From Sediminibacterium goheungense (GTDB taxonomy: Bacteria; Bacteroidota; Bacteroidia; Chitinophagales; Chitinophagaceae): DNA of 64,000 bases. This document shows positions 1 through 7,356 of the stretch, piece after piece. The position numbers were made by a program, and so were the translations under genes. Below the pieces are notes generated by a model. The model did no database searches. It was not told where the DNA came from and saw only the letters and a list, made by a program, of their open reading frames with translations. The stretch's first letter is position 1, and every line of letters starts with the position of its first letter. The DNA is taken from positions 1,054,001-1,118,000 of the forward strand of contig NZ_SNWP01000011.1 of assembly GCF_004361915.1 (NCBI RefSeq), written 5' to 3'.

Positions 1-58
1 GTGAGTGTGCGGGTGTCTTTAGCTCAATAAATATCATGACTGATTGATATTACTTTGA

Positions 59-913
59 TTACCGGTCTTTTGTAAGATTGTTCAGTTTGAATTCCTTATT
101 TGTCTGATATTTCGACAAAAGATCTTCGAGGTAATATTTATGGAGGATGCCCGTAAGTACAATTATTTTCCTGCCTTTATACATGGATATGAAATCAAGG
201 ATATTTTGTGACATAATTTCATTTCTTGTTTTCCAGTAAGTATGTTGATCCATAAACTGAGATCCATACTTTTTTAGCCGCGGCACTATTTTCATAAGAG
301 AAGATACATGCTCGTATTCAATTTGCATCAATTTTCGCAGACTGTCTGTCACAACAGGTCTGTTTATGGTCATATAATCCTCTTCGTACAGGTTATAGAG
401 GTAATTATTGTAGCTGATAAATATTTTATGTTGAGGAGCCAGGTTATCGGGAATTTCATTCCTGTCATATGCCTTATTAAGATCAGTTGTCCATTGTTGC
501 TCAAATGTTTCCTGGTTATGTACAAATTTTTTTCTGTTAATGATGGTATGGTCGAATGGGTGAATGATAACATTTGGGTTAAACGCTTGATACCGATACA
601 GCATATCCATTTCAGGGGGCATTTTTTTTGCCAAACCCAGTTTTCTGGCAGTAATATACCAGGAGGGTGGTGTAACCATTGTGAATCGATCTGTAAAGTA
701 ACCTGAAACAGTATCTGTTTCAGATAGTAAAACATCCGGCTTTTCTTTTTTGAGTATCTCTAGTAATAGTTCCGTATTGCGGACTTTGTTTGCAGTGTGA
801 ATAACTCCAATAATGGTCACATCTGTTTCTTGTGCAGTTAGTTGAGTAATAAAAAAGGTGCAAATGAGTATGCATGACAGTACCATTTTTCTTTTTTGCA
901 TATGAAAAGCCAT
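59..913 (-). CDS. Exported TraB/ChaN-like hypothetical protein
   Basis: This is a 284-residue protein of uncertain function. An N-terminal hydrophobic segment (about residues 10-27, ending in LTAQ) looks like a signal peptide, so the protein is probably exported. Just after it comes a strand-like VTIIGVIHT motif followed by KKEKPDVLLSETD, and near the C-terminus IIVLTGILHKYYLEDLL. This layout (early G-x-x-H, E at the end of the next strand, late G-x-x-H) recalls the TraB/PrgY/GumN and ChaN superfamily of putative metalloproteases or haem-binding proteins. The link is by motif only. A second start lies four codons downstream at 901 and would give an equally good signal peptide. The gene stands alone; no operon partner is visible in the window. 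Confidence 0.6.
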   Translation of the reverse strand: MAFHMQKRKMVLSCILICTFFITQLTAQETDVTIIGVIHTANKVRNTELLLEILKKEKPDVLLSETDTVSGYFTDRFTMVTPPSWYITARKLGLAKKMPPEMDMLYRYQAFNPNVIIHPFDHTIINRKKFVHNQETFEQQWTTDLNKAYDRNEIPDNLAPQHKIFISYNNYLYNLYEEDYMTINRPVVTDSLRKLMQIEYEHVSSLMKIVPRLKKYGSQFMDQHTYWKTRNEIMSQNILDFISMYKGRKIIVLTGILHKYYLEDLLSKYQTNKEFKLNNLTKDR

Positions 914-1182
914 TGATATCTACAAAATACGCAAAGAATAACGGTCTTTCCGGTTCAGTCTGACAATAGGATTGTTATTTCTGAGAAAAAATGGGTGTTT
1001 TTCACGTTGCCTACGGAGAGGTCTCCTTCTACTTTTACATCATGAAGGGGCGTTTACAGCAGTTTTCCAACACTGTTAACGCATTGAGGGGGCGGTCATG
1101 ACCGGGGGGAATACTGGCCGTCTACCTCGTTCCTGAGTTACAGTTTTTAATAGGATTAAAGGTTTGACGGGGGGATAATTCT

Positions 1183-2805
1183 TTATCTCCCCTTTTCTAT
1201 AATGCGTTCAGCTACTCTTTCGCCATCCATGGCAGCACTAACAATACCACCCGCATAACCGGCTCCTTCGCCGCATGGATATAAATTCTGAAACTGAGGA
1301 TGTGACAAACTCTCTGGATCTCTGGGTATACGTACAGGGGAGGAGGTTCTGCTCTCGGTAGCTACCACAATGGCTTCATTGGTATAATAACCACGCATTT
1401 TCTTTCCAAATGCAATAAAACCACCCTGCAGACTTTTATAAATGAAATCAGGCAGTACTTCGGAGAGAGAACTGGATTGCACGCCGGGCAGATAACTGCA
1501 CTCAGGGAGGTTGGTGGAATGTTTATGCTGGCAGAAGTCAGCCATTCTTTGGGCAGGAGCAACAAACAAGCCGCCTCCGGCTTTGAAAGCTTTTTTTTCT
1601 ACTTCCGCTTGAAACTGCATTAACAATAAAGGCGAATTTTTCCAGTGTTCACCTGCGGGTGTATATGATTTGATGGTGTCCAGCACTTCTTTTCTTTTAT
1701 CAAAATATTTTATGGCATCTCCCTGTTCTACCTGAACTACCATGCCGCTGTTGGCATAGGGGTTGTTTCGTTTGCTGGGACTCCATCCATTCACTACCAG
1801 TTCTTCCGGGTTGGTAGCTGCCGGTGCAATAATACCACCGGGGCACATACAAAAACTGAATACACCACGATTATTTACCTGCTCTACGAGGCCATAGGAG
1901 GCAGGTGGCAGAGCATCATCTCTCAATACACAATGATATTGAATGGAGTCAATGAGTTGCTGATGGTGCTCGATACGAACACCCAATGCAAATGGTTTGG
2001 CTTCTATAGCTATTTGCCTGCTGTATAAAAGTTGAAATATATCGCGGGCCGAATGTCCGGTAGCAAGTATAAAATCATCAGCTACCATTTCATCACCATC
2101 TGCCGTTTTTACAGCTTTGATACAATTACCGGCCAGCACCAGATCTGTTACTTTCTTTTCAAACAAAAAAATACCACCACTGTTTCTGATTTGCTCACGC
2201 ATGGCAGTGATGATATGCGGTAATTTATTGGTACCTATATGGGGGTGTGCATCGTATAAAACAGAGTCTTCTGCACCGAATTGATATAATAATTGAAGAA
2301 TCCGGTTGATATCGCCCCTTTTGGTACTGCGGGTATATAATTTCCCATCACTGTAAGTACCAGCGCCCCCTTCTCCAAAACAATAATTACTCTCCGGGTT
2401 TACTATGCCCTCTTTATTTAGTTGGGCAAGATCTCTTCTTCTGGCACGTACATCTTTACCTCTTTCCAATAAAATTGGCTGAACACCTTTTTCAATCAGT
2501 TTTAATGCTGCGAATAAGCCTGCTGGTCCGGCGCCTACTATGATTACTTTTTGCCGGGCTGTTGAAACATCCTGAAAATGGATAGGGGTAACTTCCCTTT
2601 TGGTAAAAGGTTCTTCAATATATGCGTTAACGGTAAGGTTAACCCATACCTGTTGCCGGCTTCTGGCATCAATGGATCGTTTTAATATATGGAAACCGGA
2701 AATTCTTGCAGGATTTGTTCCTGTTGACCGGGCTATATAGGATTTCACAACGGATTCATCCGCCGCTTCTGCCGGTTTGAGTTTAAGTGTGAGGTGTTTT
2801 TGCAT
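1183..2805 (-). CDS. FAD-dependent oxidoreductase, COG2509 type
   Basis: This 540-residue flavoprotein has an N-terminal extension of about 85 residues before a classical dinucleotide-binding motif, VGAGPAGLFAALKLIEKG, whose conserved acid lies in LLERG. Further family signs are CFGEGGAGTYSDGKLYTR (about residues 142-159), LATGHSARDIF and a C-terminal FAD segment YPCGEGAGYAGGIVSAAMDG. These match the cytosolic 'uncharacterised FAD-dependent dehydrogenase' family related to geranylgeranyl reductases and BFD-like enzymes. Substrate and electron partner are unknown. The length is normal for the family. The start at 2805 is the first Met and leaves a long, plausible N-domain. A hairpin between this gene and the DUF3127 gene upstream suggests separate transcription. 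Confidence 0.85.
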   Translation of the reverse strand: MQKHLTLKLKPAEAADESVVKSYIARSTGTNPARISGFHILKRSIDARSRQQVWVNLTVNAYIEEPFTKREVTPIHFQDVSTARQKVIIVGAGPAGLFAALKLIEKGVQPILLERGKDVRARRRDLAQLNKEGIVNPESNYCFGEGGAGTYSDGKLYTRSTKRGDINRILQLLYQFGAEDSVLYDAHPHIGTNKLPHIITAMREQIRNSGGIFLFEKKVTDLVLAGNCIKAVKTADGDEMVADDFILATGHSARDIFQLLYSRQIAIEAKPFALGVRIEHHQQLIDSIQYHCVLRDDALPPASYGLVEQVNNRGVFSFCMCPGGIIAPAATNPEELVVNGWSPSKRNNPYANSGMVVQVEQGDAIKYFDKRKEVLDTIKSYTPAGEHWKNSPLLLMQFQAEVEKKAFKAGGGLFVAPAQRMADFCQHKHSTNLPECSYLPGVQSSSLSEVLPDFIYKSLQGGFIAFGKKMRGYYTNEAIVVATESRTSSPVRIPRDPESLSHPQFQNLYPCGEGAGYAGGIVSAAMDGERVAERIIEKGR

Positions 2806-2829
2806 ACTGTTAGGTATTTAGCCTAAAAA

Positions 2830-2913
2830 GTTGTGGGAGTCCGAAAGTCCATAAGTCCGGGAGTCCGAAGAAAATTTTACGTATTCAAAACTTCTTTCAG
2901 ACTTCCGGTCTTA
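2830..2913 (-). terminator. Imperfect long hairpin with AGTCCG repeats
   Basis: On the plus strand the left side carries several AGTCCG/AAGTCC units (about 2837-2870). The right side (2891-2913) reads as their imperfect reverse complement, CTTCTTTCAGACTTCCGG. It follows the stop of the DUF3127 gene at 2915 in the minus direction and probably acts as its terminator. It resembles the other long gene-end palindromes in this window in layout but not in sequence. Confidence 0.45.
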
Positions 2914-2914
2914 C

Positions 2915-3289
2915 TTAAAAGGGAAGATCATCAACCACATCTGCAGGAGGCGGCATATCGTTATATGCATTTCCTGGTATTGCATCCTGCTGGCCTAATT
3001 TCACGGCTTCCATTCTCCAGGCATCAAGGTTGGTGATATAATTTTCACGACCATCTTTTATCCATTTGGTTCCCTTGATATTGAACTGTACACGAACTTC
3101 ATCTCCGATACTGAAACGGTCGGGCATAGCTGTCTTATCCTGAACGCATTGAAATTTTACATAATTGGTAATAACTCTGCCACCAATATCTTCTGACTTT
3201 TCCAATACGAATTCTCTTGTTTTAAAAGTTTCGCTACGCTGAATTATATCAAATTTGGCGACCAGTTTGCCGGTGATTTCGTAAGACAT
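2915..3289 (-). CDS. DUF3127 domain protein (OB-fold-like)
   Basis: This small soluble protein of 124 residues matches the Bacteroidota DUF3127 family throughout its first 100 residues (MSYEITGKLVAKFD; later FSIGDEVRVQFNIKG and NYITNLDAWRME). Family members are thought to adopt an OB-like fold resembling single-stranded DNA-binding proteins, but no biochemical role is established. The tail (about residues 103-124) is rich in Pro and Asp and ends in DDLPF. That resembles the acidic hydrophobic C-terminal peptide by which SSB recruits partners, which supports an SSB-like reading. No signal peptide or membrane segment is present. The gene is divergent from the 5'-nucleotidase pair. Confidence 0.8.
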   Translation of the reverse strand: MSYEITGKLVAKFDIIQRSETFKTREFVLEKSEDIGGRVITNYVKFQCVQDKTAMPDRFSIGDEVRVQFNIKGTKWIKDGRENYITNLDAWRMEAVKLGQQDAIPGNAYNDMPPPADVVDDLPF

Positions 3290-3400
3290 TCATTTATAAT
3301 TTAATGGCCGTAAAAGTAGGATTAAAATTTTCTTTTACCCGAAAAAAAGCTTTTCCGGGTTGAATTATATTGTACCTTCCCCTACTAACCATTAACTGCT

Positions 3401-4144
3401 ATGTACAGGAGAAAATACATCTTCTATTGCTTAATCATTTTACTCAGTTCCTGTTCCAGTTTTTATCAACCTGTTTCATTACAACATACCCAATACCGTA
3501 TTGAGCCATCGCTGAAAAAAGATTCGGCTATGATTGCGTTGCTGATGCCTTATGCTAAAGACATTAATGCAACCATGAATAAAGTAATAGGTATATCTGG
3601 GGGGAACTATAACAACAACCGACCTGAAAGTGAGATCGGAAATTTTCTGGCAGATGCGTATTTGCAAATGGCCTCCGAAAAGTTTGGCCGAAAAGTAGAT
3701 GCAGGATTTATGAATGCAGGAGGTGTCCGTTCTTATTTATCAAAAGGAAACATAACCGTTGGGAAAATTTTTGAAATCATGCCTTTTGATAATATCCTTG
3801 TTTTACAGGAGTTGAAAGGTTCAGTATTGCAGGCTTATCTGGATAAAATGGCAGAGGATGGAGGATGGCCTGTTTCAAAAGGCGTTACTATGGTAATCCG
3901 TAATAAAAAAGCCACACAGGTAATGATAAATGGGAAACCCTTAGATGCTAATACAGTTTATGTGGTGGCACATTCAGATTATATCGCCAATGGCGGCGGT
4001 GATTGCGACATGCTAAGATCTGTGCCGCAGATTAATAAGGGCTACCTGATGCGTGACGCTATTATTGATTACGTAACAAAATTAACTGCTGAAGGAAAAA
4101 CTATTCAACCTCTTATAGAAAACCGAGTAACCAATGCCCAGTAA
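3401..4144 (+). CDS. 5'-nucleotidase C-terminal domain lipoprotein
   Basis: This 247-residue protein starts with a lipoprotein signal peptide whose lipobox is LSSC, so it should be anchored in the envelope facing the periplasm. The rest is a 5'-nucleotidase C-terminal (substrate-recognition) domain, shown by NAGGVRSYLSKGNITVG, the MPFDNILVLQELKG strand and the late VAHSDYIANGGGD segment. In UshA-like enzymes this domain supplies the aromatic pocket for the nucleotide base and is fused behind the metallophosphatase domain. Here it is a separate gene placed upstream of the catalytic gene, overlapping it by 11 bases. The two products probably work together on extracellular nucleotides. Confidence 0.88.
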   Translation: MYRRKYIFYCLIILLSSCSSFYQPVSLQHTQYRIEPSLKKDSAMIALLMPYAKDINATMNKVIGISGGNYNNNRPESEIGNFLADAYLQMASEKFGRKVDAGFMNAGGVRSYLSKGNITVGKIFEIMPFDNILVLQELKGSVLQAYLDKMAEDGGWPVSKGVTMVIRNKKATQVMINGKPLDANTVYVVAHSDYIANGGGDCDMLRSVPQINKGYLMRDAIIDYVTKLTAEGKTIQPLIENRVTNAQ

Positions 4145-5066
4145 TAGAAGATCATTTATTAAAGAAACGGGTGCAGCATTGCTGGCTACATCATTACTCC
4201 CATCTGTTGATCTGGCAGCTATGGCCGATCCGGTTCAAAAACTTACCATTCTGCATACCAATGATGTTCATAGCCGTCTGGACCCCTTTCCGATGGATGG
4301 GAGCAGAAATCAAGGGTTAGGGGGTGTTTCTGCCAGATCGGCCTTGATCAGCCTGATAAGGCAAGAGGAAGAGCATGTGTTACTGCTGGATGCTGGAGAT
4401 ATTTTCCAGGGCACACCTTATTTTAATATTTACAAAGGTGAACCGGAAATAAAAGCCATGACGGCTATGCAATATGACGCAGCCACCATGGGTAACCATG
4501 ATTTTGATCTGGGTATGGAAAATTTTGCTACCCAGCTAAAACATGCATCTTTCCCCATTCTGTTGAGTAACTATGATTTTTCCGGCACAGAACTGGAGGG
4601 GAAAACCCGGCCGTATAAAATTTTTAAGAAAGGCAGCCTTCAAATTGGGGTGTTTGGAATTGGTATTGAGTTAAAAGGACTTGTACCTGATAATTTGTAT
4701 GGCAAAACAGTTTATCAGGACCCGATAACCGTTGCCAATACCACAGCCACCATGTTGAAGAAAAAAGGATGTGATCTGGTTATTTGTTTATCGCATCTGG
4801 GAGACAGGTATACAGATAATAAGGTAAGCGATGAAGTACTGGCAAAAGAGAGTTACGACATTGACCTGATTATTGGTGGCCATACACATCGTTTTTTTGA
4901 AGAACCCAGAAAATATACCAATAAAAAGGGTGGCGATACGGTTGTAAATCAGGTGGGTTTTGGCGGTATTCAGCTGGGTAGGCTTGAGTATCATTTTTCC
5001 CATTTAGCAGGAAAAAAACTCGCAAAGGCCCATACTGTGGTTGTAGGGAAAAAAACAAGGGAATAA
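4134..5066 (+). CDS. 5'-nucleotidase-type metallophosphatase, exported
   Basis: The 310-residue catalytic partner of the preceding gene. The N-terminus NRRSFIKETGAALLATS is a twin-arginine-like signal, suggesting folded export. Metallophosphoesterase motifs are all present: LHTNDVHSR (about 40-48), LLDAGDIFQG, MGNHDFDLG, a His in LSHLGDR and GGHTH (about 248-252). These supply the dinuclear metal site and the catalytic His-Asp pair of UshA-like enzymes. The protein stops after the catalytic domain, because the C-terminal domain is encoded by the upstream gene. Start and stop overlap by 11 bases, so translation is probably coupled. Likely activity is hydrolysis of periplasmic nucleotides; the exact substrate is not deducible. 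Confidence 0.9.
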   Translation: MPSNRRSFIKETGAALLATSLLPSVDLAAMADPVQKLTILHTNDVHSRLDPFPMDGSRNQGLGGVSARSALISLIRQEEEHVLLLDAGDIFQGTPYFNIYKGEPEIKAMTAMQYDAATMGNHDFDLGMENFATQLKHASFPILLSNYDFSGTELEGKTRPYKIFKKGSLQIGVFGIGIELKGLVPDNLYGKTVYQDPITVANTTATMLKKKGCDLVICLSHLGDRYTDNKVSDEVLAKESYDIDLIIGGHTHRFFEEPRKYTNKKGGDTVVNQVGFGGIQLGRLEYHFSHLAGKKLAKAHTVVVGKKTRE

Positions 5067-5128
5067 AAAATTTTTTTTTCAACATAAAGTCTACATATTC
5101 GCACCCCTGTATCTGTTTTTTTTCAACA

Positions 5129-5145
5129 TTTCCACATGTGGGAAA
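5129..5145. promoter_or_regulatory. Palindrome upstream of dnaA
   Basis: The site reads TTTCCACATGTGGGAAA, with a perfect 10-bp core CCACATGTGG and near-symmetrical flanks. Each half, read outward, matches the DnaA box (TTATCCACA) at most positions but with two mismatches. It lies about 65 bases before the dnaA start and could be an autoregulatory or other operator site. No cluster of good DnaA boxes is nearby. Confidence 0.35.
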
Positions 5146-5207
5146 AATAAGATAACTTGAAGGCAAAGCGAATAAGTTAACTCATTATAAAATTGTTCAT
5201 TTTTTGT

Positions 5208-6641
5208 ATGGCTAAAAATGCTGAATCAGTCTGGAGCAATTGTTTGAAGATCATCAAAGACATTGTAGAATGGCAACATTTTAAAACATGGTTTGAGCCG
5301 ATTAATCCTGTAGAGCTGAAAGGAAACGTTTTAATGATTCAGGTTCCCAGTCAATTCTTTTATGAATATCTGGAAGAGCATTATGTAAATCTGCTGGCTA
5401 AAACACTGAAGCGTGAATTGGGAAAAGATGCAAGGCTTGAATACCGCATTATGGTAGACAGTGGCAATACCAATGGTAGAAGTGGTTCAATGGATGTGCC
5501 CGCCAGCAACATGAAAACCTATAACAATAATGAAATGAATTTTCCACTGGTGATTGATAATCCGGTGAAAAATCCATTTGTTATTCCTGGTTTGAAAAAA
5601 ATGCAGATCGATCCTCAATTGAATCATATGTATACATTTGATTCATTCATTGAAGGCGATTGTAACAGGGTAGCCCGCAGAGCCGGAAAAACGGTTGCAG
5701 AAAAACCCGGGGCCAATTCCTTTAATCCATTGGTTATTTATGGTGGGGTAGGACTTGGTAAAACCCACCTGGCACAGGCCATAGGGAATGATGTTAAACG
5801 TGCCCATCCCGGAAAAGTGGTTCTATATGTAAGTAGTGAAAAATTCATCAACCAGTTTCAGGACCATAGCCGTAATAATGCGATCAATGATTTTATTCAC
5901 TTTTATCAACTTATTGACGTACTTATTATTGATGATGTCCAGTTCTTTAGTCGTGCAGAAAAAAGTCAGGATGCATTCTTTGCCATATTTAACCACCTTC
6001 ACCAGAGTGGTAAACAACTGGTACTTACCTCAGATAAGCCACCTAAGGATCTGGATGGTATGCAGGAACGTTTATTGAGTCGTTTCCGCTGGGGGCTGAG
6101 TGCCGACCTGCAGGTGCCTGATTATGAAACACGTATCGAGATACTGGAACGTAAGATGAAAAACGATGGTCTTGATATGCCTAAGGAAGTAGTGAAGTAT
6201 GTGGCTTATAATATCAATACCAACGTGAGGGAGCTGGAAGGGGCATTAATTTCATTACTGGCTCAGTCATCACTTAATAAAAAAGATATTGATGTTGAAC
6301 TGGCCAAGAAAGTGCTCCGCAATTTTGTAAAAACCAGCAGCAAAGAAATTACCATCGATGCCATTCAGAAAATGGTTTGCGAATATTTTGATGTACCCTA
6401 CGATAAATTATTGCAGAAAACAAGGAAAAGAGAAATTGTACAGGCTCGTCAGATTACCATGTACCTGGCAAAAGCCTTTACCAAAAACTCTTTAAAAACA
6501 ATCGGAGAGCATTTTGGTGGTCGTGACCACACCACAGTCATACATTCCTGTCAAACGGTAAAAGACCTTATGGATACCGACTCCATTTTCAGGGAAAATG
6601 TGATGGAGCTTACGCAGAAAGTACAACTGGCTGCCATGTAA
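5208..6641 (+). CDS. dnaA: Chromosomal replication initiator DnaA
   Basis: DnaA binds DnaA boxes at the origin, melts the DNA as an ATP-driven filament and loads the helicase. The 477-residue protein has domain I (about 1-85, starting AKNAESVWSNCLKII), a short linker with an Asn-rich stretch, and an AAA+ domain with Walker A GGVGLGKTHL (about 178-187) and Walker B LIIDDVQFF (about 239). Sensor-type LLSRFRWG follows. Domain IV carries the DnaA signature GGRDHTTVIHSCQTV (about 436). A TTG codon five codons upstream would also be in frame, but the ATG at 5208 gives the usual N-terminus. A strong terminator follows at 6677, so the gene is probably monocistronic; dnaN is not adjacent. Confidence 0.98.
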   Translation: MAKNAESVWSNCLKIIKDIVEWQHFKTWFEPINPVELKGNVLMIQVPSQFFYEYLEEHYVNLLAKTLKRELGKDARLEYRIMVDSGNTNGRSGSMDVPASNMKTYNNNEMNFPLVIDNPVKNPFVIPGLKKMQIDPQLNHMYTFDSFIEGDCNRVARRAGKTVAEKPGANSFNPLVIYGGVGLGKTHLAQAIGNDVKRAHPGKVVLYVSSEKFINQFQDHSRNNAINDFIHFYQLIDVLIIDDVQFFSRAEKSQDAFFAIFNHLHQSGKQLVLTSDKPPKDLDGMQERLLSRFRWGLSADLQVPDYETRIEILERKMKNDGLDMPKEVVKYVAYNINTNVRELEGALISLLAQSSLNKKDIDVELAKKVLRNFVKTSSKEITIDAIQKMVCEYFDVPYDKLLQKTRKREIVQARQITMYLAKAFTKNSLKTIGEHFGGRDHTTVIHSCQTVKDLMDTDSIFRENVMELTQKVQLAAM

Positions 6642-6676
6642 GAACCCTATATAACTTACTGAGCAATAAATATTTT

Positions 6677-6702
6677 TAAAACCCGGTATTTACCGGGTTT
6701 TA
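6677..6702 (+). terminator. Intrinsic terminator after dnaA
   Basis: A perfect 12-bp stem (TAAAACCCGGTA / TACCGGGTTTTA) with a 2-base loop starts 36 bases after the dnaA stop and runs into ATTTTTT. It insulates dnaA from the downstream tRNA genes. Confidence 0.85.
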
Positions 6703-6777
6703 TTTTTTGGCAGATAAGTTTTACCTGCCTATTTTTGCAGCCCTCGCTGAAAAGTGAGGAAAGGCTAAAATCAGCCC

Positions 6778-6866
6778 GGTGAGGTGGATGAGTGGCTGAA
6801 ATCAGTAGTTTGCTAAACTGCCGTACGGGTTAAACTGTACCGCGGGTTCGAATCCCGCCCTCACCG
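6778..6866 (+). tRNA. tRNA-Ser (anticodon GCT)
   Basis: An 89-base cloverleaf with acceptor stem GGTGAGG/CCTCACC and discriminator G. The anticodon loop is TTGCTAA, with GCT at 6812-6814. A long class II variable arm (about 6821-6841) is typical of serine tRNAs, and the T arm is GCGGG-TTCGAAT-CCCGC. It reads AGC and AGU codons. CCA is not encoded. Confidence 0.96.
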
Positions 6867-6870
6867 CTCT

Positions 6871-6945
6871 TATCCGCCGATGCTTCAGTGAAGGCGGATA
6901 GTAACAACCGGAAACCAATCCATCTTTGCTAAAGCTACGATGGAT
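6871..6945. repeat. Two related hairpins in the tRNA-Ser/tRNA-Pro spacer
   Basis: The first hairpin pairs TATCCGCC (6871-6878) with GGCGGATA (6893-6900) around a loop GATGCTTCAGTGAA. The second pairs ATCCATC (6918-6924) with GATGGAT (6939-6945). When the second is read on the minus strand it aligns with the first: stem TCC-NNC, loop G(A/T)(T/A)GCTT(C/T)AG, stem GNNGGA. The differing stem positions change in a compensating way (GCC/GGC against ATC/GAT), which suggests selection for the hairpin. It could be a processing signal in a tRNA precursor or a small palindromic repeat. Confidence 0.6.
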
Positions 6946-6949
6946 GAAT

Positions 6950-7023
6950 CGGGAAGTAGCGCAGTCCGGTAGCGCACCTGGTTTGGGACCAGGGGGTCGC
7001 AGGTTCGAATCCTGTCTTCCCGA
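6950..7023 (+). tRNA. tRNA-Pro (anticodon TGG)
   Basis: A 74-base cloverleaf: acceptor CGGGAAG/CTTCCCG with discriminator A, anticodon stem CCTGG/CCAGG, and loop TTTGGGA giving anticodon TGG at 6984-6986. The T arm is GCAGG-TTCGAAT-CCTGT, closing with a G-T pair. CCA is not encoded. It is probably co-transcribed with the serine tRNA 83 bases upstream. Confidence 0.96.
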
Positions 7024-7029
7024 CTTACT

Positions 7030-7064
7030 AAAGAGCATTAAGAAATTAATGCTCTTTTTTTTGG
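7030..7064 (+). terminator. Terminator after the tRNA pair
   Basis: A perfect 12-bp stem AAAGAGCATTAA / TTAATGCTCTTT with a GAAA tetraloop is followed by a run of T, seven bases after tRNA-Pro. It is a textbook intrinsic terminator ending the tRNA transcript. Confidence 0.88.
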
Positions 7065-7356
7065 GGAAGTTTTCGGTATAGTTGATTTACCCTCGAAGTA
7101 TAAAAGTACACATCGATTTAGATGCTATCATATCCCGCATAAAGTTGATTATTCCATTATATCCATCGAAGACAAAAGATAGCACGCAAAATATCAGACA
7201 TAAAAGCGATAGGATTAAGTCTGATATCAGCATATACCGTTGCTAATAAGAAGTATAAATTTTATATGACTCATGCAGCGAAATATTTTTTTTTGCTAAA
7301 TGTTCAAAAAGATTGAAAAACACTAATTTCCACGCCCAAAACTTAAAAACTAAAAT
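7065..7356 (+). other. Leader region upstream of the SusC gene
   Basis: No gene is visible in this AT-rich stretch. It contains a 9-bp perfect inverted repeat, ATATCAGAC (7191-7199) and GTCTGATAT (7219-7227), separated by 19 bases, which may be an operator or an RNA hairpin. A run of T (about 7287-7295) and an A-rich leader precede the SusC start. No clear TAnnTTTG promoter was found. No integrase or copy of the tRNA 3' end was found that would mark an island edge. Confidence 0.4.

Noticed and set aside
308..735. Overlapping frames antisense to or out of frame with the TraB/ChaN-like gene
   Set aside because: They lie wholly inside a gene with a signal peptide and conserved motifs and show no protein-like features.
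5067..6777. Replication origin next to dnaA
   Set aside because: Only one degenerate DnaA-box palindrome was seen and no box cluster or AT-rich unwinding element. In Bacteroidota the origin is often away from dnaA.
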